The notes under the pieces were generated by a model that saw nothing but the letters and a program-made list of their open reading frames with translations, was not told the DNA's origin and ran no database searches. The position numbers were made by a program, and so were the translations under genes. From Gongronella butleri (taxonomy: Eukaryota; Mucoromycota; Mucoromycetes; Mucorales; Cunninghamellaceae), in contig JAIWZP010000030.1 of the NCBI GenBank assembly GCA_025201375.1, positions 310,001 to 374,000 of the forward strand: a DNA stretch of 64,000 nt, in the 5' to 3' direction. This document shows, one piece after another, positions 24,278 to 35,235 of the stretch (the stretch's first letter is position 1; every line of letters begins with the position of its first letter).

Positions 24278-25737
24278 ATGTCTGCTCCCAAGGCCGCTGC
24301 CGCTCCCCAAGTCGATACGACCATTGCCAACCCTTCTGCTTTGAACAAGTACAAGGACGCCGCCGCTATCACCAATGGTATGACTTTTTTTCGCGTCGAT
24401 TTTTTCGCGTCTTTGCTCACGCATTTTATTTTTTCGGCAATAGAGGTGCTCGAGAAGGTTATTGCCAAGTGTGTTGCTGGCGCCAAGGTGATGGATATCT
24501 GCGTCGAGGGTGACAAGCTCATCCGCGAGGCGACCAAGGTCATTTACACCAAGCAAAAGTTCTCCAAGGGTATGAGACACGTCGCAATGGCGCCTAAATG
24601 GTCCGTGATCGCTCATGCTTACGCGTTTTTTTTTTCGCATTTTTTCCGCTTAGGTGTTGGTTTCCCCGTGACCATCTCGCTCAACAACGTGGTTGCTCAC
24701 TTTTCGCCCATCCCCTCGGACCCCGAGGCTGCCACCGTATTGGCTGAGGGCGATGTTGCCAAGATGTAAGGCGAATTGAAAGAAAGAAAAAAAAAAACAC
24801 GAGAATTTGGGCCCATGGGAATGGCTGACGACTTTTTTTTTTTATTTTTTCCCACTAGCCAATTGGGTACGCAGATCGACGGCTACTGCGCGACGGTCGC
24901 GCACACGTTGGTTGTTGGCGCGTCGGCTGACAAGCCCGTGACTGGCGCCAAGGCCGATGCCATCCAGGCCGCTCACACCGCGCTCGAGGCCACGATCCGC
25001 ATGATCCGCCCCGGCAACAAGAACATGGAAATCACAAAGGTCGTCGATCAAATCGCCGAGGCCTATGGCACCAAGCCTGTTGAGGGCATGCTCTCGCACC
25101 AGCAGCTGCAGAACGTCACCGATGGCGAGAAGCAGGTACAGATCCAGAAAGAAAAAGATAACAAAAGAAAAAACGACAAAAAGGGAATGAAATCCAAGCC
25201 ATTAACGCGTCTCAAATCTCTTTAAAGATCATTTTGAACCCCATGGAGGCTCACCTCAAGGACTTTAAGCGCGTCGAGTTTGGCGAAAACGAGGTTTACT
25301 GCGTTGACATTCTCGTTTCGACTGGTGAGGGCAAGGTGCGCCCTTCAACCACGCGTACGACCGTGTACAAGAAGACCAGCACGCGTTACCAGCTCAAGAT
25401 GGCCGCGTCGCGCGCTGTTCTCAGCGAGATCCAAACCAAGGCTGGCAGCTTCCCCTTCTCGCTCCGTGACTTGGAGGACGAGCGCAAGGCCCGTATGGGC
25501 ATCATCGAGTGCGCCAAGCACCAGACCGTCCTTCCCTACGACATTGTCCAGGAGCGTGAGGGTGCCTTTGTCGCCCAATTCCTCACCACTGTCCTTGTCA
25601 CCAAGAAGGGCAATGTCGTCATCTGCGACCCCCGCTTCAACCAAGCCGTCGTCAAGTCCGACAAGAAGGTCGAGGATGAGGAGATCACCAAGCTCCTTGC
25701 CACCGATTATGCTCCCCCCAAGAAGGCTGCCAAATAA
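24278..25737 (+). CDS. PA2G4/EBP1-like protein (inactive M24 aminopeptidase fold)
   Basis: Homologue of animal PA2G4/EBP1 and fission yeast Cdb4, which bind ribosomes and nucleic acids through a methionine-aminopeptidase fold without peptidase activity. Exons 24278-24377, 24444-24569, 24654-24765, 24859-25135 and 25228-25737 give 374 residues (human 394). Blocks: YKDAAAITNEVLEKVIAKC, GVGFPVTISLNNVVAHFSP, GDVAKIQLGTQIDGYCATVA, AIQAAHTALEATIRMIRPGN, GMLSHQQLQNV and a Lys-rich tail PPKKAAK. The metal ligands of true MetAPs are not kept (for example QLGTQIDGY where the active enzyme has DxxxxxxGxxxD), as in the family. It faces DBP8 head-to-head with ~190 bp between the starts; both genes serve ribosomes, so shared control is plausible. 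Confidence 0.93.
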
Positions 25738-26093
25738 GCCATGAAATCATCCCACCCATCGTTTTCTTTATTTGCATCTCTCGTTTGTCTTTTGTGTACC
25801 CCCCTGTAAATGAAAGCCATGTTTTTTTTTTGTCCCTTGACGTGTTTCACGGTCCCTTTTTTTATTGAGAACGCGCGGATCAAGGCCTATCAGGCAGATC
25901 AAAGCGTCAAGAAAGGGTAAAAAGAAAAATTCATCCAATGGTATTGTCAATCTTGGTCGTGGTGCATCATGTATATTTTCTAGAGAACGCGAGCGAAGAC
26001 CTACGAAGCAACAAAGAAAAAAAATGAGACAAAAAGGGCAAAAAAAAAAGGGGGGGGAGGCAAGACGCGTTTGGCGCGTCAATCGTGATTTTT
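25738..26093. other. Convergent 3' region PA2G4-like / ATG29
   Basis: About 350 bp between convergent genes. It holds A-, T- and G-runs (25823-25832, 26017-26060) and two related GCGCG(G)ATCAAGG/CTATCAGGCAGATCAAAGCG pieces. No gene is seen. Confidence 0.4.
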
Positions 26094-28110
26094 TTACATT
26101 TTGGAACCACTGTTCAGCTTGGAAATGAGCGCGTCCTCCATAGCCGAGCGTGTCACGGACGAATCTGCAACGAGAAAAAGTGAGAAAAAAAAGGAGTCAA
26201 TCGTTAATTTTTTCTCCCTTTTTTTTTTTTTTTTTGACTTGATTTACCTGAAAGGTCGCTAAAAGAAGAGGACATGGAATTGATGGCGCTGCTGTTTTGG
26301 CTGCTGCTGCTGTTTGCCTGGCTTGTGGACGCGCCCTGCTGTTGAGAGAGATGCGAATGATGATGGTGATGCAGGTGGTGCGCGTGGTGCGCCATTTTTT
26401 GCTTGCCAGCTGCATGACTTGACATGGATTGCGTGTTTTGAGACGCAGGGTCATTTTCGATGCGTGACGCGGGTGGCGGCAGAGCCAAATGATCCAAATC
26501 GGCCGGTGTGGTCGAGGCGCCGGCGGCCGACGTGGATGCGGAGGCACCTGTCGCGGCATTGGTAGATGTGGTGACTGTGGTGCCCGAGGACGACGTGGTA
26601 AAAGACGTGCTTGTGGTAGTTGTGGTGATGGACGGGGTGCGTGGCGCCGAATGACTCTGATGGGACGCGTCCTGGAGACTCCCAAGTCGTGACGTGCGCT
26701 GCATCATCGGTGTCGCGCTCGCCGACCTTGGTGGCGATGACGACGATGAAGTCAATGTGCCATGTGTCGATAGGCGCAGGCTATTCAATAGGAACGACCC
26801 GTCCGACTTGCGACTCGGCAGAAATGCAGGCTCTTCTTCCATTGCAAGCTGCATTTTGGCAAATTGATCGCTAAATGCCGTCGAATCGTCCTGGTCGTCG
26901 TCATGTTCACGTCTGTTCTTGGCAACCGGTCGTCGCAAATTGCTTTGATCATCTTCATCGTCGCCATCGTCGTCACCGTCGTGCCCGGTGCTGCTGAAAT
27001 CGTCGTTATCGCGGTCATTTTGGTCGTCCTCTGCATGAATTGCTGCGGTGCCACCCATCTTGGCCGGTGACTGGCGCTGGATGTGCAATTGGGAAGAGGA
27101 GCCGTCGACTTGCGCGGTGGATGGATGGCGTGGGACAGGCGTTGCGTCATTGGACGAGCGGCTGGGTAGAGTGTCGTGGTAAATGGACGCGCCCGTGCCG
27201 TCCGATTGGACGGGGCTCGCGAATTCGTGTGATGGCTGCATGGGCGACGGCTGGCGCGAATACTGATGCACGGAATGAAGATGTTGGGATGGTGGCTGAG
27301 GCGAATAGGCGTGTTTGCTGCCTGTTGCCGTCGTGCTGCTGCTGGATGGCCGCGGCATGATGGTCGAGATGGTCGAGAGCATCATGGACGACGCGTCGTC
27401 CTGTTGATGCGGCGCGGGCGGCGACGTCGGCGTCACGGCGCGATCGACACCTGATTTTGCCGTGTCCATGGGCGATTTTGCCGTCGTGGTGGATGTTGAT
27501 GTGTGAGGAAGCGGGGTCGCGGACGAGGATGGCGCGGGAGAAGGCGTCACGGCCGACACGGGCGTCGCCATGCGCGTCGAAGTGGACGTTGATGTGGATG
27601 GACCTGGAAAAATCGCGATTTTGGGTGTTAGATGATATTGCCGTGAATTTATTTTGCTTTTACCCTGGCGCTGTGACATTCTGGAGGCGCGCTGGCTGTA
27701 CGTGGAGGAGGACGACACGGCTGGCGGTGGTGTAGGCGTAGACGGCGGCGCAATGGGGATGCTGACCAGGCGCAGAATATCCCGCAGCTGCTTTTCGTAC
27801 TTGAAAGCTGCATGTCGCGCAAGATACATGGGCGGCACGCCAAGTTTCTCAGAAATCTCGCGCCAATCCGACGGCTTTTGACTGAGAAACTTCCACAACT
27901 GCTGCTCCATCTCATCTGTCCATACAACCTATTATACGCGCGCAATAAAAAAATTAGAAAAAACCCAAGGAAAACGAGCTCATGAGTGACCCAAAATGAG
28001 CCAACCCAAAGAATGCTATGTCTGCCTACCGGTGGAGGCTCGACAAAGTCGGCCGGACGCTTAAAGGGGAGCCGCACCACCACATGGATGGTCTCTTGGT
28101 CCAAGTTCAT
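26094..28110 (-). CDS. ATG29: Autophagy protein Atg29
   Basis: Scaffold of the Atg17-Atg29-Atg31 complex that nucleates autophagosome formation in fungi. Exons 28110-28030, 27928-27664, 27603-26248 and 26164-26094 join to 590 residues. The N-terminal ATG29 domain is clear: VVVRLPFKRPADFVEPPPV, WTDEMEQQLWKFLSQ, DWREISEKLGVPPMYLARHA, AFKYEKQLRDIL. A long Ser/Thr/Pro-rich, probably disordered middle follows, with an acidic Asp patch (HDGDDDGDDEDDQ), a His run (about 26345-26385) and Gln/Ser stretches. The end SSVTRSAMEDALISKL resembles the conserved C-terminal helix of Atg29. It is much longer than the yeast protein (213) because of the middle. The tiny last exon was chosen because it restores this conserved end and the phase. 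Confidence 0.92.
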
Positions 28111-28421
28111 CGCAAATGACGGGGTATGATAAAGAAAAATGAGGGAAAAAAGAGGGAGAATAGGCACTCAGCGCTGCGCAAGCAAATATCATGCTCATTT
28201 AGGCCCCCGTCGATCACCTGACCCTGACCTTTCGTCACTGTCGATCATCACGTGCCCTTTGCACGCACCCCGCATTCTCGTATGCATGTGCCATCCTGCG
28301 GTGCCATTGCGATGCCTGGTCTCAATTGAACAAAACTTTGACAATGGATCCAGAAAAAAAATAAGTAGCCAACGTTGCCGAGAATATACAGTAAATAAGA
28401 TACAAAAAAATTAGACCTGAC

Positions 28422-28453
<32 letters not shown>

Positions 28454-30963
28454 ACGACGCATACAGGCGCGTCGTCGTTGCTATGATAAAATGCCGCGTT
28501 TCAACCACCCTCACTTAAGTCCCAAGTATCAGTCAAGGTGTTCGCCAAACCACCTGATTGATCTGTGGTTTTTATTTTTTTCTGAGAAGAGAAGCACGGT
28601 CCAAATCCTCCATGTACTCGCAAAGTTTCGTGAAGCTGAGATGATGAACCTTTGATGGCAAAATATTTTTTTCAAATTTTGAAAAAAAAAAGTTGGTCAG
28701 GTCAAAATGCATCTGGAGGGTCCCCCGCTTTGAGAGGATCATCCTCTAGCAAAATTCAAATCCATTTGGTAACCCACACGCTGGTGACCTAAGAGTGGGG
28801 TCATTAGATGCATTGATCCTCTTTTCTAAGCAGATCTGCAATAAAAGTCAAGGGTCAAACAGGCCGTTCTCAAATAAACGACGATGAAAGTAAAATTTTA
28901 GAAACTTGCTGTTCTCCCTCAGTTTTGGACGCACGTCGGTAAAACTGGGCTCATTCGATAGATCGTCAAATGTAGCATATTTTATCACAGCAGCACGCTT
29001 CGTTTTTACTTTGTGCGTTGCTGAGAAAATCGGGATTGATATGGTTGAACTCGCGCTGCAAGCGTACAATAGTCACACATCAACTTTGTCGAGCAGGACA
29101 AAATAATACCCAGACGCGTATCTTTCCATATCTACTAGTTTCAGCTCGATCGAGGCATAATTTATCGCGCTAGAGCCGAAAACGTGCATTAATGGAGAAA
29201 TGTCGATTTTCTCCTCGTCAACAGCCCCAATGACCCCCGGTTTTACAATTGTTTTGAAACGAGAAGGGCCAAAATATGATATCTACACGGGTTGTGCAAT
29301 CACTTTTTGACGGCGTGTTCTATCGAATTGGAAAATAGTGGAATGTCACAGATTTTCTTTATAAAACAAGGAGTCGACGCGAGCAAACGCCATACTATGG
29401 GCAAAATTTGTACATGAATCGTCTCTCATTGCAAAAGGCACGCCGCTGTGCAGTTTGAATTCATAGGCTAAATTGATTTTTCGTTCCGTTTTTTTTTTTT
29501 TTTTTTAACGCGCCGCTGACCTCCATCCTTATCTTGAGCTCTCCAAATTTGGCATGAGCACTTGTCGGAACGTCTGTCCATCAAGTAAAAACACCTAAAG
29601 GCTTTGGCAACACAAGAGAGGCATGCGCATGACGTACGATGACAATTTTGTTCATGGCATGATGATCCAGGGTGGTGCAGCAAAGGTACTGTCAATCATA
29701 TGACTTTGCACTGCCTTCTCACGGCCTGTGTATCTGCCGCTGCGTCATGGAAACCAAGGAAAAGGGGCAATCTTCCGCAATTGATCTATTTCCTGACTCT
29801 CGGACATCCCACACCACAATTTTTTTTCCTACCTTGGCAGATTTCTCGCGCTCGTGATGTTTCTTTGGCACGCGAGGAAGACATGGTGCCAACAGCATCT
29901 CACGCTTGCCTGGATTGGTATATTGATTCAGCGCCCGAAACTCTAATTGGCTATTCAAAATCAGGAGCACGTCTTTCATCATGCACTTTTGCGCTGTACA
30001 GGACCACCTAGGCACCATCCTCGTCCCAGCGTGGTGGCGGCTAGGCTGCAAGGAAATAAAAGATATGATAAAGACAAAGGCAACAATAAAGTTTTTATTG
30101 TCTTTTTTGCAGACAAATCGCAAATGTGAGAATTAAAAAAAAAAAGGAGGCGCGGCAGGGACTCGGATTCCTCACCGGTATGACTCGTCGGCTGTGGGAA
30201 TTGCGGTCTCAGCATTGGGGTAGATCATGCCTTTTTACTTGGGAAAAAGGCTGACGTCGTTCCCAAATCAGGGGAAGATGGAAGCAAGATGCCATTCATC
30301 GGCCATCCGTGGTCATTTCAACGGTGGCACTTGGTTCCTTTGTATTGTCTCCGTGGAACTACTTGTGTTTGTCAATTTTTCTGGGTCGTTTCTTCGTTCC
30401 CAGGCCGCAACTTGGCTTATCAATTGTATCTTGTTGATAGGCAGATCTTTATTGACCAACTTGGCAAGGTTGGGCGTTGCATCCCACAGAAACCGATTTG
30501 GATTTCAGACCCACTGATTGGATTCGCCGCGGCTCCAAAGGAAAATAAGGTTTGCATGGTGTCTGTGTGTCAAACTGCTAGATGGACGACCCGCGCCTTT
30601 TTTTTTTTCTTCGCTTTTACTAATTCCCACCCCCCTGATGCCCTTTCCCTTGATCATGTCCCCTTTGGTTGTCATGTCGTAGGCGTCAAGTTGAAATGAA
30701 CTCGTGCCAGAATGCTTGTATTGGCGTACATAGCTTTTTTGTTCTCTTTTGTATGAATGGAGTGCTGCCAGGTGTCAATGTATCGCACAGAAAATTAAGG
30801 TTCAATGTCTTTTCTCGCGACGGGCACATTTGTGCCCACCAAAGTTAGTTTATCATCCAATGGGCGATGTTATCTTTATTCGAAATTGTATAAAAAGGAC
30901 CCAGTTGTCAAAAAAGGTACGGCACGCCCTTTCTTTTTCCTTTTGTTTTATCATTACAACACC
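28111..30963. other. Intergenic region with possible gene remnants
   Basis: About 2.85 kb. It contains a 30-A run (28423-28452) and a third copy of the 37-bp repeat (28912-28948), which is followed by a frame of ~55 codons (28906-29106). Protein-like fragments lie on the plus strand between 29.5 and 30.7 kb and are described separately. The last ~260 bp hold the promoter of the MFS transporter, including TATAAAAAGG at about 30889. Confidence 0.5.
29520..30713 (+). pseudogene. Possible unrecognised multi-exon gene or decayed gene
   Basis: Several plus-strand segments look protein-coding but do not form one model I trust. They are 29524-29591 (ADLHPYLELSKFGMSTCRN then a GTAAAA), about 29630-29686 (MRMTYDDNFVHGMMIQGGAA), 29841-29965 (ISRARDVSLAREEDMVPTAS, CLDWYIDSAPETLIGY) and 30270-30550 (GEDGSKMPFIGHP; RNLAYQLYLVDRQIFIDQLG; IPQKPIWISDPLIGFAAAPK). 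GT and AG splice-like sites lie near the edges. I do not recognise the family. It may be a lineage-specific gene with introns or a pseudogene; stops between the segments argue that splicing or decay is needed. Confidence 0.35.
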
Positions 30964-33153
30964 ATGTCCACTGACGAGAAAAAGGCCGAGTCCATTTCTG
31001 ACGTCAAGCCTACATTGGACGTCGAATCCATCACAGCGTCTGCCCAGGAGGAAAAATTTGAATATACCCAGGAGGAGAAGCGACTCAAATTCAAAATTGA
31101 TCGTGCCTTTCTTCCTTTGATCTTTTGTATTTTGTTTGTCCAGGTACAGTTGGGATGAATGGCAAGAGCCGGGAGGCGTCATTGGGGGCTGACATGTACG
31201 ATCTCGCTTGTTTTTGTAGTTTGTGGACAAGTCCGCCTTGAATTTTGCCAACACCATGGGCATCCTGCAGTCTGCACATCTGGACACTTCCACTTTTGGC
31301 TGGCTCGGAAGCTTCTTTTATATTGGCTATTTGGTGTTCCAGGTAAAAGTCGCCAAAACGCCCGAGGGGGTGGTGATCGCCGCGATCTTCGTGGCTCAAT
31401 TTGCTCACGTGTCTCGTTTTTTTTTTTTTTTTGACGCGTCTCTCAGGTGCCAAACCACTACCTTGTCCAGCGCTTGCCCATCAGCAAGTACATGGGCGTC
31501 GTGCTCTGCATCTGGGGCACCGTGTTCATGTCGACGTCGCAAGCCAAAAGCTTTGGCGCGCTGGCCGCGACACGTATCCTGCTGGGCTTTTTTGAGGCTG
31601 TCACGTAAGAGAGAGACCACAACTCTATTGCGCGAGCGAGAAAGGGGTGCGTCCTTGGCTCATTTATCGTTTCTGTAGATATCCGTGTGTTTTCATCCTC
31701 ATCTCAATGTTTTACCGCCGCCATGAGCAGCTCTTTTACATTGGCTACATGTTCGTGGCAAATGCCATTAGTATCATGTTTGGCGCACTTATTGCTGTGA
31801 GTCTGCAAAAAAAAAAAAAAAAAATGAAAAAAGTGAAAAAAAAGCCATTGGTCAATGCAACCACTGACCCGATTCCGCCGAATTTAAGTATGGCATCCAA
31901 TTCCTCGACGGACGCAATGGCCTGGCAGCATGGCAATACCGTAAGCACGGAATTGCGTTGAAGAGAGCGCAAAAGCAAGTCATTAACGCGCTGCATTTTT
32001 TTTTGTGTAAAAGTCTATCTGATTTGGGGCAGCATCACTTTCTTCCTCGGGTTTCTGTTCTTCTTGTTCTTGCCTGATACCCCCAAGTCGCGCTGGTTCT
32101 ACCTCACAGCCGAAGAAGAAACAATTGTCGACGAGCGCCTAAAGGACAATGGACAGATGGCTGGAACCAAGTTCAACAAGGCACACATCTTTGAATCCCT
32201 CCGCGAGGGTCGCTACTATGCCCACATCGCCATTGCCATGCTCTGGTAAAGCGCGCGTCTGGCTGACATTTTGCGAAAATTGGCTTATTTATTATTATTT
32301 TTTCCATCAGCAATCTTCAAAATGGCTGCACCACCGTGTTCAGCACGCAAATCATCCGTGAAATGGGATTCAATGTAAGCAAATGACATGCGTTGCCTCG
32401 ATCGGCGCTGGCTGACGACTCATGTTCCCTTTTTCTTTTTCAGAGCTTCCAAAGCATCTTGCTAAACATTCCCAATGGCGCTTGTGGTGTCATTCTCATC
32501 ACAATCACGACATTCTCGTGCAGGCGCTTCAATGAGTATGGCTACGTGGCACTGGCCATGACCATTGTCTCGACCATCGGCGTTCTGCTGCTTGCTGTCA
32601 TTCCCTCGGGCACTGTGCGCCTCCTTGGCATCTATCTGACCTACGCGTGCACTCCGTAAGAATCGGCAACTCTGCTTTTTGGCAAAAAAATTACTTTCAA
32701 GGCCACACAGCTCATCTTTTGTTGTTTTTGTAGCATTTACATTTTGAATCAGACCATGATCAACAACAACGTCAAGGGTTTCACCAAGAAAGCATTCTTC
32801 ACGGGAAGTCAACTCATTGCCTACAGCATTGGCAACTTTTTCGGCCCTACCTTCATGATGGTAAGAGCGGATGCAATCAAAACGAGCAAATGCGCGAAAA
32901 TGATCAGAAATACTGACCCCCCCTTTTTTTTTTTTTTTTTTGCTATTGACAGGGCAATCAAGGCACGCGCTACCTGGGAGGCATGCTTGGCTTTGTGGGT
33001 GCCAATGTGATTGTGTTCATTCTCTTTGTTTACATCCGATGGAGCACAGTGCGCGACCAGCGTCTGCGCAAGGACACGGCGCTGCCAAGCAATGAGCGCG
33101 AGATCAATGACCTCACCGACAGGGAGGACCTCACCTTCACCTACCGCCAGTAA
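30964..33153 (+). CDS. MFS transporter, anion:cation symporter family (Dal5/Tna1-like)
   Basis: Plasma-membrane proton symporter of the family that takes up allantoate, nicotinate, vitamins or similar carboxylates; the substrate cannot be told. Ten exons: 30964-31143, 31220-31342, 31447-31604, 31679-31796, 31889-31940, 32014-32245, 32311-32374, 32444-32655, 32734-32860, 32953-33153; in phase, 488 residues. A soluble Glu/Lys-rich N-terminus leads to DRAFLPLIFCILFVQFVDKS (helix 1 with the family D-K-x-x-x-x-x-A pattern). Later come YIGYLVFQVPNHYLVQRLP, RILLGFFEAVTYPCVFILIS, FLPDTPKSRWFYLTAEE (the central loop signature of ACS transporters) and 12 helices overall. It ends REDLTFTYRQ. A TATAAAAAGG lies ~75 bp before the ATG. 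Confidence 0.93.
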
Positions 33154-33611
33154 TCGCGCGTTCCTACCCGTCAATGGCTTGTATTTTATTATAAAAGACG
33201 CTGTTTATTAATTTTACGAATTGACTCAATAGCAAGTGCGTGTAAAAGGCATTGTGGTGAAGGGCCAACTCCTACTGGAGAGACAGCAGTCATAAGCGAG
33301 CCCATGACACGCTTATTTCATCCACAGATGGAAGGCGCACAATGGGCTATTGCTAAAAAAAAGGGACACCAATCTGGGGCAGCCATCAATGCAAAAATTA
33401 GAGCGGAGGTTCAATGACCTAGGAAAGCGAGTTTTTTTTTTCATACATGCCCCCCTTTTTTTCGTCGTGTGCTCTCTCGTCCTGTCTCAACCTTGATTTC
33501 GGCGTTCCTTTTTATCATGTCTCTTGACCGGCTCGCTACTAGTAGCTGTAATGTCCTCTTCTTTTGATCTTTTCTCCCTTTTTCTCCTCTCCACCGGTTT
33601 CACTTTACACC
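33154..33611. other. Intergenic region MFS transporter / F-box-like gene
   Basis: About 460 bp. The transporter 3' end has a TATTTTATTATAAAAG near 33182. I see no gene. The right end merges into the duplicated 5' segment of the F-box-like gene. Confidence 0.4.
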
Positions 33612-33660
33612 ATGGATTTCCCTCGACGCAATTCGACATCCACAATTTCCGTTCCTTTGG
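33580..33660 (+). repeat. Duplicated 5' end of the F-box-like gene
   Basis: The leader and first ~17 codons of the F-box-like gene occur twice, about 155 bp apart: ATGs at 33612 and 33767, each within ACACCATGGATTTCCCTCGA. The first copy codes MDFPRRNSTSTISVPLAI, then leaves homology and soon meets T-rich sequence. It could act as an alternative leader or be a dead partial duplication. Confidence 0.8.
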
Positions 33661-33766
33661 CAATTGTCGCTTTTTATTTTTTTGACCGCCTCACTGGTTG
33701 TAATTTTCTCTCTCTCTTCCGCTCTTTTATCTCTTTTCCTTCCCTCCACCAGTTTCACCTTACACC

Positions 33767-34555
33767 ATGGATTTCCCTCGACGCAATTCGACGTCCAGCA
33801 TTCTCGTCCCTTTGGAGATTATGCAGCTCATTATTAGCAAGGTGGACATGGCGACCCTAAAGGCATTGCGTCTCTGTTGGCCGGACCTGGAGGATCACAT
33901 CAGTTGCCGTCTATTTGACACGCTGCAATTCCAGTCTCAAAAAAGAATTGACGAGTTCCTCGGGCAATGCATTACACAAGATATCATGGATCCTCTGTTT
34001 GGCCGGAACAAGCCGCATCTTGCCATTGGCCCTTTTGTGCGAGTTGTAAAAATATGTGGAGTGATGCAACTCAATCACATCAGCTTGCGCTCCCTACACA
34101 ACTTGCTGCCCAACGTCGACCACCTCATCCTTGACAATTCTTCGCTGCCAATTCGGTGCTTGATGAGTCTTGGATCTGATGTCTCTCAAGTAAGACGCAA
34201 GAAATACCACTCCAAGTACGACCAAGATGGGATGGGCGTATTATCAGCGCAATTGCGCCACCTCGGTCTCTTTGGTAGCCGAGCCTTTGACAACGCGACT
34301 CTTTTGCTTCCGTGGTACGGAATTTGCTTGGAGTCACTCTCATTCAGCCTTTGTCATGGTTCTCGCTTCCACTCCTTTGATATATCAAATCCAGACGAAT
34401 TCAGCAGCATCGTCCGTCAAATTCGCGGTCAAATACCTTCTGTTGTTCGAGTGTCTGTCAAGGTGGAGGTCACCCGTGTCAATTGGCGCCGATTATTCGT
34501 CTTGATCTACAACAAATATCCCAATATCAATAATTTTACGCTTTATGCAAAGTAA
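33767..34555 (+). CDS. F-box-like / LRR-like protein, probably truncated by a stop
   Basis: Single exon, 262 residues to the TAA at 34553-34555. The N-terminus VPLEIMQLIISKVDMATLKA has the look of an F-box (substrate receptor of SCF ubiquitin ligases); no other domain is certain, but Leu-rich stretches (LRSLHNLLPNVDHLILDNSS, LRHLGLFGSRAF) suggest a leucine-rich-repeat-like body, as in many fungal F-box proteins. The same frame stays open after the stop for another 73 codons (34556-34777: LTLDLCPTMQQFLADRLSQL, HPEATRNVQWLEECRIVGIE, then TGA at 34775-34777), and these continue the protein-like composition. So the TAA is either a premature stop (pseudogene, polymorphism or sequence error) or a readthrough site. 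A 20-nt GT...AG stretch at the stop is too short for an intron and would break the frame. Confidence 0.7.
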   Translation: MDFPRRNSTSSILVPLEIMQLIISKVDMATLKALRLCWPDLEDHISCRLFDTLQFQSQKRIDEFLGQCITQDIMDPLFGRNKPHLAIGPFVRVVKICGVMQLNHISLRSLHNLLPNVDHLILDNSSLPIRCLMSLGSDVSQVRRKKYHSKYDQDGMGVLSAQLRHLGLFGSRAFDNATLLLPWYGICLESLSFSLCHGSRFHSFDISNPDEFSSIVRQIRGQIPSVVRVSVKVEVTRVNWRRLFVLIYNKYPNINNFTLYAK

Positions 34556-34777
34556 TATCCATTAAAATCAGCTTTAACCCTCGATCTATGCCCCACCATG
34601 CAACAATTCCTTGCCGATCGCCTCTCACAGCTCCGCCATGTGAAAATTCGGCATCCTGAAGCGACGCGAAATGTCCAATGGCTTGAGGAATGCCGTATTG
34701 TGGGCATTGAGGCGATTCATCGCGACAACGCTGTTGTTGTGGATGCCAAGGCAGTGTGCATGAAAAATGACATGTGA
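34556..34777 (+). pseudogene. In-frame 3' extension of the F-box-like gene beyond TAA
   Basis: Continuation of the upstream reading frame after the TAA: 73 sense codons and a TGA. Content such as QFLADRLSQLRHVKIRHPEA is typical of an LRR-like C-terminus. This supports a longer ancestral protein of ~335 residues. Confidence 0.6.
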
Positions 34778-35169
34778 AATAAAAAGAATCCTGGGTTGTA
34801 CTGTACGTCAAAATGAGAGCGTATAATTAGTTTAAGCAAGCTTACTGGAGTTAAAATTGTGACAACACCCTTTTTTGCTTCCCTTTCGCGTCGTGTTGCA
34901 TTCTGAACCAGAGACAGATTTTGTTTTATTCAGAAAGAATTCACATCATATATTACTTTGATAGAGGTCCACCGCAAGGGTGCGTTGACGAAAATCAACG
35001 ACAGGCTTAATTCCCAGAAAAAAATCAAAAAGACGCGAAATAAAGATCAAATTCACAATGAACGATGGCAAAAGTTGTCCGTATGATGGCTTGTTCGACG
35101 CATGGCGCCATGCTGTTCTTGGATTCATGGACTTTCACAGTGAATTTCAAAATCAAGAACGTTGCAAGC

Positions 35170-35234
<65 letters not shown>
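34778..35234. repeat. Spacer with 64-T homopolymer at the left edge of the monooxygenase array
   Basis: No gene is seen. A run of 64 T (35171-35234) stands exactly where homology to the array units begins (35235 onward). The other unit junctions carry only ~8-12 T after a GAATTC. Confidence 0.7.

Positions 35235-35235
<1 letters not shown>

Noticed and set aside
28111..30963. tRNA or other structured RNA genes
   Set aside because: I scanned the gene-poor regions by eye for tRNA arms and GTTCGA-type boxes and found nothing that folds convincingly; a dedicated search would be decisive.
34556..34575. 20-nt GT...AG stretch at the F-box-like stop as an intron
   Set aside because: Too short for a spliceosomal intron, and removing it shifts the frame away from the protein-like continuation.
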